In this document: one piece after another, positions 43,481 to 52,223 of the stretch
Layout of the letters: every line of letters starts with the position of its first letter
How positions within the stretch are numbered: position 1 is the first letter of the stretch
Source of the DNA: JACDAN01 sp963721345
GTDB taxonomy: Bacteria; Actinomycetota; Thermoleophilia; Gaiellales; Gaiellaceae
Reading direction: 5' to 3'
Assembly: GCA_963721345.1 (NCBI GenBank)
Contig: CAVRIT010000001.1
Coordinates: 2,319,815-2,383,814, forward strand
Length of the DNA stretch: 64,000 nt
Translations under genes and position numbers: made by a program
Notes under the pieces: model-generated
Database searches by the model: none
The model's input: only the letters and a program-made list of their open reading frames with translations
Told to the model about the DNA's origin: nothing

Positions 43481-44134
43481 GCCGGGCCGTGCTCCGTGTA
43501 CATGACCGGCCCCTGTGTCACCACGTGCTCGGTGTCCGAGAGCACCCAGTGGATGTGCAGCCGGCCTTTGATCCCGGCCTCGTCCAGCCGCGCGAGACAC
43601 CGTTTGGCCATGTCGGGAGCGGCGCCGTACCCGGAGTTCCGGGCGACGCGGAAGGTGAAGGCGCGGCCGCGGGTCGGCCGGGCGGGGTTCAGCGGGGACA
43701 ACCGCAGCGCCCCCTGGTCGAGGAAGTCGCTCGACGCCAGCTCGACCTCGGCGGAGATGTCGCTCCAGTCGTCCGGCAGCGCCGCGACCTCCGCCAGCCA
43801 GGCGTCCTCGAGCGGCTCCCATGCGGCCGGCGCCTCCGGCGCCTCCCGAACCTTGGTGGAGTGCGTGACGAGGTCCAGCCAGCCGCGAATCCGCTCGCGA
43901 TCGATGCGCTGGAGCAGTTTTCGCAGCAGGTCGACCCGCCCGCCCGCGTTCGGCACGATCAGCTGGATTCTGCGTCCGGCGCGCGCCGGACCGAGTGGCG
44001 CGAGCAGCGCTGCGGCGCGCTCCAGCGCTTGCCCCGTCCTCGACTTCGAGGACGAGCCGCGCGTCCGCCCAATCCTCTGGGAGCTGCGCCTCGAGCTCCC
44101 GAAAACGGTCGGCGACACCCACGGGACCGAGCAT
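43477..44134 (-). CDS. Hypothetical protein, one frame break in a GGGG run
   Basis: About 219 residues when corrected. From ATG 44134 one frame gives MLGPVGVADRFRELEAQLPE and then DWADARLVLEVED; a one-base change at the CCCC/GGGG run (44032-44035) joins it to GQALERAAALLAPLGPARAG onward, ending LSDTEHVVTQGPVMYTEHGP. No signal peptide. The IQLIVPNAGGRVDLLRKLLQ and RLHIHWVLSDT parts look like a small alpha/beta protein; family not recognised. Diverges from the E1 alpha gene by 12 bases. Confidence 0.65.
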
Positions 44135-44146
44135 AGACTGACGACG

Positions 44147-45118
44147 ATGGCGAAGGTCGAGAGAAAGGGGGCGGTCACCCCTGAGCTCCTGCGGGAGTTC
44201 TTCCGCGAGATGCTGCTCATCCGCCGTTTCGAGGAGAAGGTGGAGGAGCGCTTCCGCGCAGGTGAGCTGCCGGGGTTCCTGCACGTCGCGATCGGCCAGG
44301 AAGCCGTCGCCGTCGGTGTCGTCCGGGCCCTCGAGGACGCCGATGTGATCGCCTCGACGCACCGAGCCCACGGGCATACGCTCGCCAAGGGCACGCACCC
44401 GAACGAGCTGATGGCGGAGCTGTACGGGAAGCTCGAGGGCTGCTCGCACGGCTACGGCGGCTCGATGCACCTCTACGACGTCGAGCGCGGGAACCTCGGC
44501 GCGAACGCCGTCGTCGGTGGCGGCCTCCCGGCGATTGTGGGCGCCGCACTCGCCTTCAAGTTCCGCGACGAGCCGCGCGTCGCAGTCGCGTTCTTCGGCG
44601 ACGGCGCGACGAACATCGGCACCGTCCACGAGTCGCTCAACCTCGCGCAGCTCTGGCAGGTGCCCGCGGTCTTCGTGCTCGAGAACAACCACTGGGCGGA
44701 GTCCACGCCCGCCAGCCAGCATGTGCCGATCAAGGATCTGAGCAAGCGCGCCGTGGCCTACGGCATGGAGTCGATGACCGTCGACGGGCAGGACATCTCG
44801 CAGGTCTACGAGACGGCGACGAAGGCGGTCGAGCACGCTCGCTCCGGCCGCGGCCCGGTCTTCCTGGTCGCGAACACCTATCGGCTTACCGGCCACTACG
44901 TCGGCGACCCGCAGGTCTACCGGCCGAAGGACGAGCTGCCCCACCTTCGCGAGACGCAGGATCCGATCGAGAAGCTCCGCGCCGAGCTCGACATCTCCGA
45001 CGATGACTTCGAGGAGCTCGACCGCGAGGTCACGGAGCTCGTCGAGGGGTCGGTCGAGTTCGCGAAGGCCGGCACGGATCCCAAGCCGGAAGACGCATTG
45101 AAGAACGTCTATGCCTGA
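44147..45118 (+). CDS. 2-oxo acid (pyruvate/acetoin) dehydrogenase E1 alpha
   Basis: 323 residues, ATG 44147. Decarboxylating E1 alpha with the thiamine pyrophosphate motif GDGATNIGTVHESLNLAQ ... VLENN, the HRAHGHTLAKG loop and the substrate/phosphorylation-loop region YRLTGHYVGDPQVYR. Heterodimeric E1 type. The GGSMHLYDVERGNLGANAVV block is shared by acetoin- and pyruvate-specific enzymes, so the substrate is left open. Overlaps the E1 beta start by 8 bases. Confidence 0.92.
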   Translation: MAKVERKGAVTPELLREFFREMLLIRRFEEKVEERFRAGELPGFLHVAIGQEAVAVGVVRALEDADVIASTHRAHGHTLAKGTHPNELMAELYGKLEGCSHGYGGSMHLYDVERGNLGANAVVGGGLPAIVGAALAFKFRDEPRVAVAFFGDGATNIGTVHESLNLAQLWQVPAVFVLENNHWAESTPASQHVPIKDLSKRAVAYGMESMTVDGQDISQVYETATKAVEHARSGRGPVFLVANTYRLTGHYVGDPQVYRPKDELPHLRETQDPIEKLRAELDISDDDFEELDREVTELVEGSVEFAKAGTDPKPEDALKNVYA

Positions 45119-46097
45119 GCTGAGCTACCGCGAGGCAGTCCGCGACGCGCTGTCCACGGCTATGCGCCAGGACGAGGACGTCTTCATCATGGGCGAGGAC
45201 ATCGCCGAGATGGGCGGCTCGATGGGCGTCACGCAGGGGATGCTCGACGAATTCGGCCCCGAGCGGGTGCGCAACACGCCGATCTCGGAGGCGGCGATCG
45301 TCGGGGCGGGGGTCGGCGCGGCGATGCAGGGGATGCGCCCCGTCGTCGAGATCATGTACGAGGACTTCCTGACCCTCGCGGCGGAGCAGGTGATCAACCA
45401 GGCCGCGAAGCACCGCTACATGTCCGGCGGGCAGCTGAAGGTGCCGCTGACGATCCGGACGCAGGGCGGCGCGGGATGGTCGCCCGGCGCGCAGCACGCG
45501 CAGCAGCTCGAGGCGTGGTTCGTGCACATCCCGGGCCTCAAGGTCGTCTTCGCCTCGACGCCGAGCGATGTCCGCGGGCTCCTCTACAGCTCGATCTACG
45601 AGGACAACCCGGTGATCTTCTTCGAGCACCGGACGCTCTACGGGATCAAGGAGGAGGTACCGGAGAAGCTCGAGCCGATCCCGCTCGGTGAGGCGCGCGT
45701 GCATCGCGAAGGCGAGGATGTGACGGTCGTCGCGACGGGCCGGCTGGTCCACGAAGCGCTCGACGCGGCGCAGCAGGCGGAGGAGCAGGGCGTTTCCGTC
45801 GAGGTCGTCGACCCCCGCACACTGCAGCCGCTCGACGAAGGGACGATCGTGAGCTCCGTCAAGAAGACGAACCGGTGCGTGGTCGCGCACGAGGCCGTCA
45901 CGCGCATGGGCTTCGGCGCCGAGGTTGCGGCCGTGGTGCAGTACCAGGCCTTCGACTGGCTCGACGCGCCGATCGAGCGCGTCGGCGCGAAGTTCACGCC
46001 GCTGCCGTTCGCGCCGGTGATGGAGGAGTACGTCGTGCCGCACGCCGAGGACGTCCTCCAGGCGATCAACCGCACCCTCGGAAAAGATGGCAACTGA
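45111..46097 (+). CDS. 2-oxo acid (pyruvate/acetoin) dehydrogenase E1 beta
   Basis: 328 residues, ATG 45111. Transketolase pyrimidine-binding domain (YREAVRDALSTAMRQDEDVF, GEDIAEMGG, NTPISEAAIVGAGVGAAMQG) and C-terminal domain (GIKEEVPEKLEPIPLGEARV, VEVVDPRTLQPLDEGTIV, VAHEAVTRMGFGAEVAAVV). Partner of the preceding gene; its end overlaps the E2 start by 11 bases, a tightly coupled operon. Confidence 0.93.
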   Translation: MPELSYREAVRDALSTAMRQDEDVFIMGEDIAEMGGSMGVTQGMLDEFGPERVRNTPISEAAIVGAGVGAAMQGMRPVVEIMYEDFLTLAAEQVINQAAKHRYMSGGQLKVPLTIRTQGGAGWSPGAQHAQQLEAWFVHIPGLKVVFASTPSDVRGLLYSSIYEDNPVIFFEHRTLYGIKEEVPEKLEPIPLGEARVHREGEDVTVVATGRLVHEALDAAQQAEEQGVSVEVVDPRTLQPLDEGTIVSSVKKTNRCVVAHEAVTRMGFGAEVAAVVQYQAFDWLDAPIERVGAKFTPLPFAPVMEEYVVPHAEDVLQAINRTLGKDGN

Positions 46098-47346
46098 GGT
46101 CAAGCTCCCCCGGCTGGGCCAGGGCATGGAGTCCGGCACAGTCGTTCGCTGGCTGAAGCAGGAGGGCGAGCAGGTCGAGAAGGGCGAGCCGCTCTACGAG
46201 CTCGACACCGAGAAGGTGACGCAGGAGGTCGAGGCCGAGGCTTCCGGCGTGCTGCTGAAGATCGCCGTCCAGGAGGGTGAAGTCCCCGTCGGTCAGACGA
46301 TCGCAGTGATCGGCGAGCAGGGCGAGGACGTCTCGGTCGAGGTCGACGAGACGCCGCAGGAGGAGGGCTCCCGCGGGCCCGCGCGCGACGAGGAGCGCGA
46401 ACGAGGCAAAGAGGCTTCCGCGCCGGAGGGGGAGCCGGAGGAGACGATGACCGACCAGATCTCCGAGGTGCGCCAGCCGTCCTCGGTGGACGGGCGGGTG
46501 AAAGCGTCGCCGCTCGCGCGCCGGATCGCGCGGGAGAAGGGATTGGAGCTCGCGCAGCTGCGTGGGACGGGCCCCGACGGTCGGATCGTCGCAGAGGACG
46601 TCGAGCGCGCTCTTGCTCAGCCCAGCGCGCCTGCGGCTACGGCTGCGGCGGCCGCGCCTTCCGACGAGCCCGAGGTCGAGCCGCTGACCTCGATCCGGAA
46701 GACGATCGCCCGCCGGCTCACGAAGGCCTGGGAGGCGCCGGTCTTCCAGATCACGATGTCGGCGGACATGACGCGGACCCAGGAGGTGCGCCGGCGGCAC
46801 GTGGAGCTGACCGCGGAGGGCGCGCCGAAGCCGACCGTCTCGGACGTGCTGACGAAGGCCGTCGCGATGGCGCTGATGCGCCACCCGCAGGTGAACGCGC
46901 ACTTCGAGGACGAGGCGGTGAAGCGCTTCCCGACGGCGAACGTCGGGATGGCGGTCGCGACGGAGCGTGGACTCGTCGTCCCGGTGATCCGCAGCGCGGA
47001 GCGCCTGACCCTCGCGGAGATCGCAGCCGCGCGCGCCGAGCTCGTGGCAAGGGCACGCGACGCGAAGCTCCAACAGCAGGATCTGCAGGGCGGCACGTTC
47101 ACCGTCTCCAATCTCGGGATGTACGGCGTGGAGCAGTTCGTCGCCGTGCTCAACCCCCCGGAGGTGGCGATTCTCGCTGTCGGGGCGATCGAGGAGAAGC
47201 CGGTCGTCAGGGACGGCGACCTCGAGATTCAGCCCCTGATGTCGCTGACGCTGACCTGCGACCACCGCGCTCTGGACGGGTCGGTCGCGGCGGAGTTCCT
47301 CGGATCGGTGCGCGCTCTGCTGGAAGAACCGGGGCTGGCGCTTTAA
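46087..47346 (+). CDS. Dihydrolipoamide acyltransferase E2
   Basis: 419 residues, ATG 46087. One lipoyl domain with the modified lysine in ELDTEKVTQEVEAEA (residue about 42), an acidic/charged linker, a peripheral subunit-binding domain (KASPLARRIAREKGLELAQL, RGTGPDGRIVAEDVE), an alanine-rich linker and the catalytic domain with the active-site DHRALDG. It carries the acyl group from E1 to CoA and forms the core of the complex. E3 is encoded 1 kb downstream. Confidence 0.94.
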   Translation: MATEVKLPRLGQGMESGTVVRWLKQEGEQVEKGEPLYELDTEKVTQEVEAEASGVLLKIAVQEGEVPVGQTIAVIGEQGEDVSVEVDETPQEEGSRGPARDEERERGKEASAPEGEPEETMTDQISEVRQPSSVDGRVKASPLARRIAREKGLELAQLRGTGPDGRIVAEDVERALAQPSAPAATAAAAAPSDEPEVEPLTSIRKTIARRLTKAWEAPVFQITMSADMTRTQEVRRRHVELTAEGAPKPTVSDVLTKAVAMALMRHPQVNAHFEDEAVKRFPTANVGMAVATERGLVVPVIRSAERLTLAEIAAARAELVARARDAKLQQQDLQGGTFTVSNLGMYGVEQFVAVLNPPEVAILAVGAIEEKPVVRDGDLEIQPLMSLTLTCDHRALDGSVAAEFLGSVRALLEEPGLAL

Positions 47347-47355
47347 GGTCGGGGC

Positions 47356-47688
47356 ATGCGGGTCTGGTATCGCGTTCGCGATCTCGCAGCGGCGCGAGAC
47401 TTCTACACGGCGAAGCTCGGTTTCACCGAGACGTACCACGACGCCGAGGGGCTCTGGGCGAAGCTCGAGCGCGGCGGGATGCGGATCGCGCTCGCCGAGG
47501 GAGAGCCGGAGGACGCCGGCGTCGCGACGATCGACGTCGACGACGCGAAGGCGGAAGCCGAGCGGCTCCGGTCGGACGACGTCGAGGTCGGGACCGTCCT
47601 CGAGATCCACAACGAGGTGCGCCTTCTGGACGTGTTCGACCCGGACGGAAATCGCCTGCAGCTCGTCCAGCAGCTCCGCGTTGATTAG
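47356..47688 (+). CDS. VOC-superfamily (glyoxalase/bleomycin resistance-like) protein
   Basis: 110 residues, ATG 47356, one VOC half-fold pair: RVRDLAAARDFYTAKLGFTE, LWAKLERGGMRIALAEGE and VRLLDVFDPDGNRLQLVQQL with the metal-type Glu/His positions partly replaced. Lies in the dehydrogenase operon 9 bases after E2, possibly a housekeeping detoxification partner. Overlaps the following acetyltransferase by 8 bases. Confidence 0.82.
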   Translation: MRVWYRVRDLAAARDFYTAKLGFTETYHDAEGLWAKLERGGMRIALAEGEPEDAGVATIDVDDAKAEAERLRSDDVEVGTVLEIHNEVRLLDVFDPDGNRLQLVQQLRVD

Positions 47689-48139
47689 GCGCGGCAACCG
47701 CCAGGACGTCCGGTTCCTGCGCGACATGCTGCGGCACGCGTTCTACTGGCGTTCCGGCGGTGCGGTGGAGGACGCGTCGCTGTGGCGCTACGTCGCGGGC
47801 TGGGGGAGGCGCGGAGATGCCGCGGTGATCGCGCTGGAAGGTGGGTTCCCGGTCGGCGCGGCGTGGTTCCGGCTCTTCGAGCGCAGCGAGCCAGGCTTCG
47901 GCTTCGTGGACGAGCAGACGCCCGAGGTCTCGATCGCGGTCGTCCCGAGCCGGCGCGGTCACGGGATCGGCTCAGATCTGCTCGACACCCTGATCGACCT
48001 CGCCCGCGAGCAGGGCTACGGCGCGCTGAGCCTGAGCGTCGCGAACGACAGCCCCGCGATGCACGTTTTCGAGAAGCAGGGCTTCGAGAAGGTCGAGCAG
48101 ACCGACGGAAGCTGGACGATGCGCTTCAACCTGTCCTGA
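47681..48139 (+). CDS. GNAT-family N-acetyltransferase
   Basis: 152 residues, TTG 47681. The acetyl-CoA binding motif A reads VSIAVVPSRRGHGIGSDLLD, followed by LSLSVANDSPAMHVFEKQGF, the standard GNAT beta5-alpha4 segment, and a final strand WTMRFNLS. Substrate unknown. It is the last gene before a REP-rich 210-base gap upstream of lpd. Confidence 0.87.
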   Translation: MIRRGNRQDVRFLRDMLRHAFYWRSGGAVEDASLWRYVAGWGRRGDAAVIALEGGFPVGAAWFRLFERSEPGFGFVDEQTPEVSIAVVPSRRGHGIGSDLLDTLIDLAREQGYGALSLSVANDSPAMHVFEKQGFEKVEQTDGSWTMRFNLS

Positions 48140-48147
48140 GCGCTGGG

Positions 48148-48282
48148 GACGAGTGTCAGACACTCGTCGTGTCCGCGCGGGACGGTTGAGCCGGCTCGAC
48201 TCAAGGGGTCTGGCACCGAACTCCCGCCGGGATCGTCGCAACGCCGGTGGCCACGCGCCGGGCCGGACTGGGGTCTGACCCC
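48148..48282. repeat. Cluster of REP-like palindromes before lpd
   Basis: A 21-base perfect palindrome with arms GACGAGTGTC / GACACTCGTC around a central A lies at 48148-48168. At 48270-48282 lies GGGGTCTGACCCC, identical to the copy in pheT at 36381. Between them GGGGTCTGGCACC-like sequence (about 48207) looks like a decayed copy. They fill the gap between the GNAT gene and lpd and may end transcription from the E1-E2 operon. Confidence 0.65.
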
Positions 48283-48349
48283 GAGCGCCGCCGGGATCGA
48301 CGCGCCCAGTAGGATCGAGGCGAGAAAACGACCGAGGAGCGAGAGACCG

Positions 48350-49757
48350 ATGGAATGTGACGTCGCCGTCCTGGGGGGCGGTCCGGGCGGGTACACCGCC
48401 GCGATCCGAGCCGCGCAGCTCGGCGCCAAGGCCGTCTGTATCGAGAAGGAGCCGGAGCTCGGGGGAACCTGCCTCCGCGTCGGCTGCATCCCGACCAAAG
48501 CGTGGGTGCAGACCGCGTTCGCGATCAAGGAGGCCGAGGAGACCTTCGCCAAGCTCGGCGTCCAGGTCGGCGAGCCCAACCTCGACTTCGCGACGGCGAA
48601 CCAGTGGAAGGATGGCGTCGTCAAGCAGATGACCGGCGGGATCGCCCAGCTCTTCAAGGCGAACGGCGTCGAGTGGGTCAAAGGGACAGGCCGATTCAAG
48701 GATGCGAACACGATCGCGGTCGAAGGCGGGGAGGACGTGACCTTCAAGCACGCGGTCATCGCCACCGGCAGCTTCCCGCTCCGCCCGCCGATCGACGGCC
48801 TCGACTCGCCCCGCTGTGTCGACTCCACCGGCCTGCTCGCCCAGCAGGAGGTGCCAAAGCGCCTCGTCGTGCTCGGCGGCGGGATCATCGGCTGCGAGTT
48901 CGCCTCGATCTTCCATCGTTTCGGCAGCGAGGTGACGATCATCGAGATGCTGCCGAACCTGATCCCGATGGAGGACGACGACGCGGCCGCCGAGCTCGCG
49001 AAGCAGTTCAAGAAGCGCGGCATCACCCTGCATCTCGAGAAGCAGTGCACGAAGGTCGAGGACACCGGCTCCGGCGCTCACGGTCCACTACGGCGACGGG
49101 GAGACGACAGAGGCGGACCTGATGCTCGTCGCCGTCGGCCGCGGCCCGACCGTTGAGAACCTCGGTCTCGAAGAGATCGGCGTCGAGTTCGACAAGCGCA
49201 AGGGCATCGCCGCCGACGAGCACCGGCGAACCACCGTCGAGCACATCTACGCCGTCGGCGACTGCGCCGGCTACTGGCAGCTCGCCCACACCGCGTTCCG
49301 CGAGGCTGAGGTCGCCGCGGAGAACGCGATGGGCCACGAGGCGGTCGTCGACAACCGCGGCGTCCCGCGCCCGATCTACACCGACCCCGAGGTCGCCGCC
49401 GTCGGTCTCACGGAAAAAGAGGCGCGCGAGCAGCATGGCGACGCCGTCGAGGTCGGCACCTTCCCCTGGGTCGCGAACGCGCGCGCCGTGATGCAGAACG
49501 AGACCGTCGGTTGGGTGAAGTCGATCCACGAGAGCCGCTACGGCGAGCTCCTGGGGCTCGTGATGGTCGGCCCGCACGTGACCGACCTGATCGAGGCCGG
49601 AGTCGTCGCCCTCGACGCCGAATCCACCGTGGAAACCGTCGCCGACGGCATGGCCGCGCACCCGACGCTCTCCGAGGCGATCAAGGAGGCGGGCCTCGTC
49701 GCTTTGGGCCGCGCAATCCACCTTCCCAACCGGAAACGCGCCAAAGCGACGGCCTAG
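48350..49757 (+). CDS. lpdA: Dihydrolipoamide dehydrogenase E3, one frame break
   Basis: About 469 residues when corrected. ATG 48350. FAD motif GGGPGGYTAAIRAAQLG, redox disulfide in GGTCLRVGCIPTK (Cys-x4-Cys), NAD motif GGGIIGCEFASIFHRFG, second FAD motif YAVGDCAG and C-terminal AAHPTLSEA with the catalytic His-Glu pair. At about 49070-49080 one base seems missing: frame 2 ends at 49156, and frame 3 continues from LTVHYGDGE to 49757. It regenerates lipoamide for the E1-E2 complex just upstream. A sequence error is likely given the intact motifs on both sides. Confidence 0.93.
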
Positions 49758-49853
49758 TCCGTATCCTCGCGGCACCTACCGCCGTTTTCTTCAAGCAATG
49801 TGGGGGAAAGAGCGCAAGATCACGATGCGTGGGGCATCTTCAGAGAGACAGGG

Positions 49854-51165
49854 ATGAGCACCGCACTGCTCTCACGGCACGCCGCCGACAACCGCGCTTT
49901 CGAGCGGCTGTACCGTCGGCACGTCCACGACGTGTATCGCTACGTCCTCGCGGTGCTTCGGAACCAGGCCGACGCCGAGGACGCCACGCAGGCGACCTTC
50001 CTCAGTGCTTACCGGGCGTTTCAGCGCGGCGAGGAGCCGCTCAAGCCTCGCAACTGGCTGCTGAAGATCGCCCACAACGAGTGCCGCCAGCGCTTCCGCG
50101 CGGCTTCGCGTCGCCCAAAGAGAAGTCGAGTGGGACGATCGCGCTGCGGCACCGGGGGCTGACGAGTCGGTCCCGAGCGCGGACGAGATCCGCACGGCGC
50201 TCTCCCAGCTCAGCTTCAACCAGCGCTCGGCGCTCGTGATGCGCGAGCTCGAGGGGCGCTCGTACGGCGAGATCGCACAGATCCTCGACCTGACCGTCTC
50301 GGCGGTCGAGACACTGCTCTTCCGCTCCCGCCGCGCGCTGCGCGAGCAGCTCGAGGGCGCACTCACCTGCGGCGACGCAGAAGCGACGCTCTCGAAGCGA
50401 CTCGACGGACGGCTTTCGGCCGCCGAGCAGCGGGCACTGCGCGCACACCTGCGCGAGTGCTCCGAGTGCGCGACGCTCGAGCGCAAGCAGCGCGCACGGC
50501 GCACGGCCGTCAAGCGGCTGGGGGTCGTCCAGCTGCCGCCGTCGCTCGCAGGATTCTTGGGGGGGACCGGCTCCATCACGGGAGGGGTGATCGCGGGCTC
50601 CGGCATCGTCGCGAAGACTGCCGCCGTCGTTGCGGCAGGCGTCGTCGCGGGAGGCGTGGGGCACCAGGCCGTCGATGCGATCGCCGCCGACAGGCCGCCG
50701 CGAACGCCTCTCCCGGAGCTCACGTCCGTGCCGATGAAGTATTCGACGCTCGGCGGAGTCGCCGCACCTGGAGATCCGGAAGCGTCGGTGAGCTTCGAGT
50801 CCGCCGCGTCGACCGGCGCGACGGCCGACCGCGTGCAGGCGGCCGTTCGCAGGGCGCTCCATCCGTCTGCCCGGGGCGAGGGCTCGGACGAAGGGACGAC
50901 GCCGGCGGCCGACGCCGAGCCCGGGCAAGGAGTCACACCTGGCGTTCCGGTCCAGTCGCCCGCCGCGCCCAGGCCGGTGCAGCCCGCGGTGGACGTGGCC
51001 GACCGCGTCACCAGGGCGATTCCGACGCCCCGCGTGCCCGCTCCGCAAACGCCGCCGCCTAGCGCCAGCGCGCCCCAGCTGCCAGCTCTGCCGCCGATTT
51101 CGGTGAACCTGCCGCAGCCGCCCGCTCCGCTGCCTCCGCTGCCGCCGCCTCCACCCCTGCCGTAA
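49854..51165 (+). CDS. ECF sigma factor fused to zinc-finger anti-sigma-like, membrane and proline-rich tail, one frame break
   Basis: ATG 49854. Sigma region 2 (FERLYRRHVHDVYRYVLAVL, DAEDATQATFLSAYRAFQRG) is in frame 3. After a shift at about 50090-50115 frame 1 gives VEWDDRAAAP ... and region 4 (LSFNQRSALVMRELEGRSYG, EIAQILDLTVSAVETLLFRS). Next comes a zf-HC2 motif (HLRECSECATL, His-x3-Cys-x2-Cys), a glycine/alanine-rich membrane segment (TGGVIAGSGIVAKTAAVVAA) and a long Pro-rich C-terminus ending in PPLPPPPPLP. About 437 residues. Sigma and anti-sigma parts in one chain suggest a membrane-held, self-inhibited sigma factor. Confidence 0.85.
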
Positions 51166-51214
51166 CGAGTACGGCTAGGCGCAAGAACCGGGAATCTGCG
51201 GCATCGTGTCAAGG

Positions 51215-51904
51215 ATGAGGCTTGGCCTCGAGCTGCGGCGCGAACCGAGGTTCGATCGGAGTTACCGGCGAAACGTCGGTGACGTCTATCACTACGCCCT
51301 CGGCGTCCTCAGCGACCCGCTGGATGCTGAAGAGGTGACCCACACGACGTTCCGGAACGCGGAGCTCGAGTGCGCTCGTCTCGGCAGGAGCGCGCCGGAC
51401 CGCGATTCGCTGTTCGCGATCGCGCACGAGGTCTGCCGGATCCGCGGCGGACACCCGCGCCTCACGGAGACCGATCTGCTCGAGGAGCACGCGCACGCGG
51501 GGCCGTGTCACGACGCGGAGAAGGCGATCTCCCGTCGCGCCGACGGCCGTCTCTCGCGACGCGAACGGCGCGACCTTCGCCGGCACTTGAGCATCTGCGG
51601 CGACTGTCGATCATTCGCCCAGCTTCAGGAAGCCCAGCGCGGTGCCGTCGCCGTCCTCGCCGCGGCGCCGCTCCCGAAGTCACTCGAGCCTCGGAAGCGC
51701 GCCAGGCGCCCACGTCTCCGCGTTGCCGCCCGGCTCGGCGCGCTGGCGGCGACGGCGGCGCTCGTCCTGGCGCTCGCCGCTTCCGGCGGCATTCCCAGTC
51801 CCGGGAGCTTCATCGGCAAGGAGCAGGGCCCGGAGGCCGAGGCAGGGCTCGAGCGCGAGCAGGCCAAGCGCAAGTTTCAGGGTCGAGCGGCGTCTGACAA
51901 GTAG
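51215..51904 (+). CDS. Degenerate sigma-region-2/zinc-finger membrane protein
   Basis: About 229 residues from ATG 51215 (GTG 51206 is an alternative). The N-terminus is a divergent sigma region 2 (FDRSYRRNVGDVYHYALGVL, DPLDAEEVTHTTFRNAELEC). No region 4 follows; the chain goes straight to a zf-HC2 motif (HLSICGDCRSF), a basic stretch and one membrane helix (LGALAATAALVLALAASGG). It is a shortened paralogue of the preceding gene and lies 49 bases after it. It may act as an anti-sigma factor or decoy for the neighbour. Confidence 0.72.
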   Translation: MRLGLELRREPRFDRSYRRNVGDVYHYALGVLSDPLDAEEVTHTTFRNAELECARLGRSAPDRDSLFAIAHEVCRIRGGHPRLTETDLLEEHAHAGPCHDAEKAISRRADGRLSRRERRDLRRHLSICGDCRSFAQLQEAQRGAVAVLAAAPLPKSLEPRKRARRPRLRVAARLGALAATAALVLALAASGGIPSPGSFIGKEQGPEAEAGLEREQAKRKFQGRAASDK

Positions 51905-51944
51905 CGGCTCAACCCGTCGGGCCGCGGTTCACCTCTCTCCCAAA

Positions 51945-51973
51945 GGGCGCCGCCCGGTACGCGGGCGGCGCCC
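51945..51973. terminator. Strong GC hairpin after the sigma pair
   Basis: A 12-bp perfect stem GGGCGCCGCCCG / CGGGCGGCGCCC with a GTACG loop, 40 bases after the stop at 51904. It has no T-run, so it would be a U-tract-less terminator or a processing hairpin. Confidence 0.55.
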
Positions 51974-52013
51974 GGCGGTTAGCTCGGGGCGCCGTGCGGG
52001 TAGCCTGAGTCCG

Positions 52014-52223
52014 ATGAGCATCGTGAACAAGAGAAACGCCGTCCTCGGCTGGAGCGTCTGGCAGGTCGGCAAGATCGCCGCGAAGCGAAAGGCGAAGCAG
52101 GCCGTTGAGCCGAAGGGCAGGGGCCGCAGCAAGGGCGTGATCCTCTCGGGGATCGCTGCGGTCGGCGGCGCCCTCTACTTCTGGCGCCGCCGCCGCAACG
52201 GGAACGAACCCAGCGAGAGCTAG
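52014..52223 (+). CDS. Small single-helix membrane protein, 69 residues
   Basis: ATG 52014. A basic N-terminus (NKRNAVLGWSVWQVGKIAAK) is followed by RKAKQAVEPKGRGRSKGVIL and one membrane helix (SGIAAVGGALYFW), then RRRRNGNEPSES. Family not recognised, though similar small proteins are widespread in actinobacteria. Four-base overlap with the converging gene. Confidence 0.65.
   Translation: MSIVNKRNAVLGWSVWQVGKIAAKRKAKQAVEPKGRGRSKGVILSGIAAVGGALYFWRRRRNGNEPSES

Noticed and set aside
44147..44944. Minus-strand frame opposite E1 alpha
   Set aside because: Shadow frame; E1 alpha motifs on the plus strand are unambiguous.
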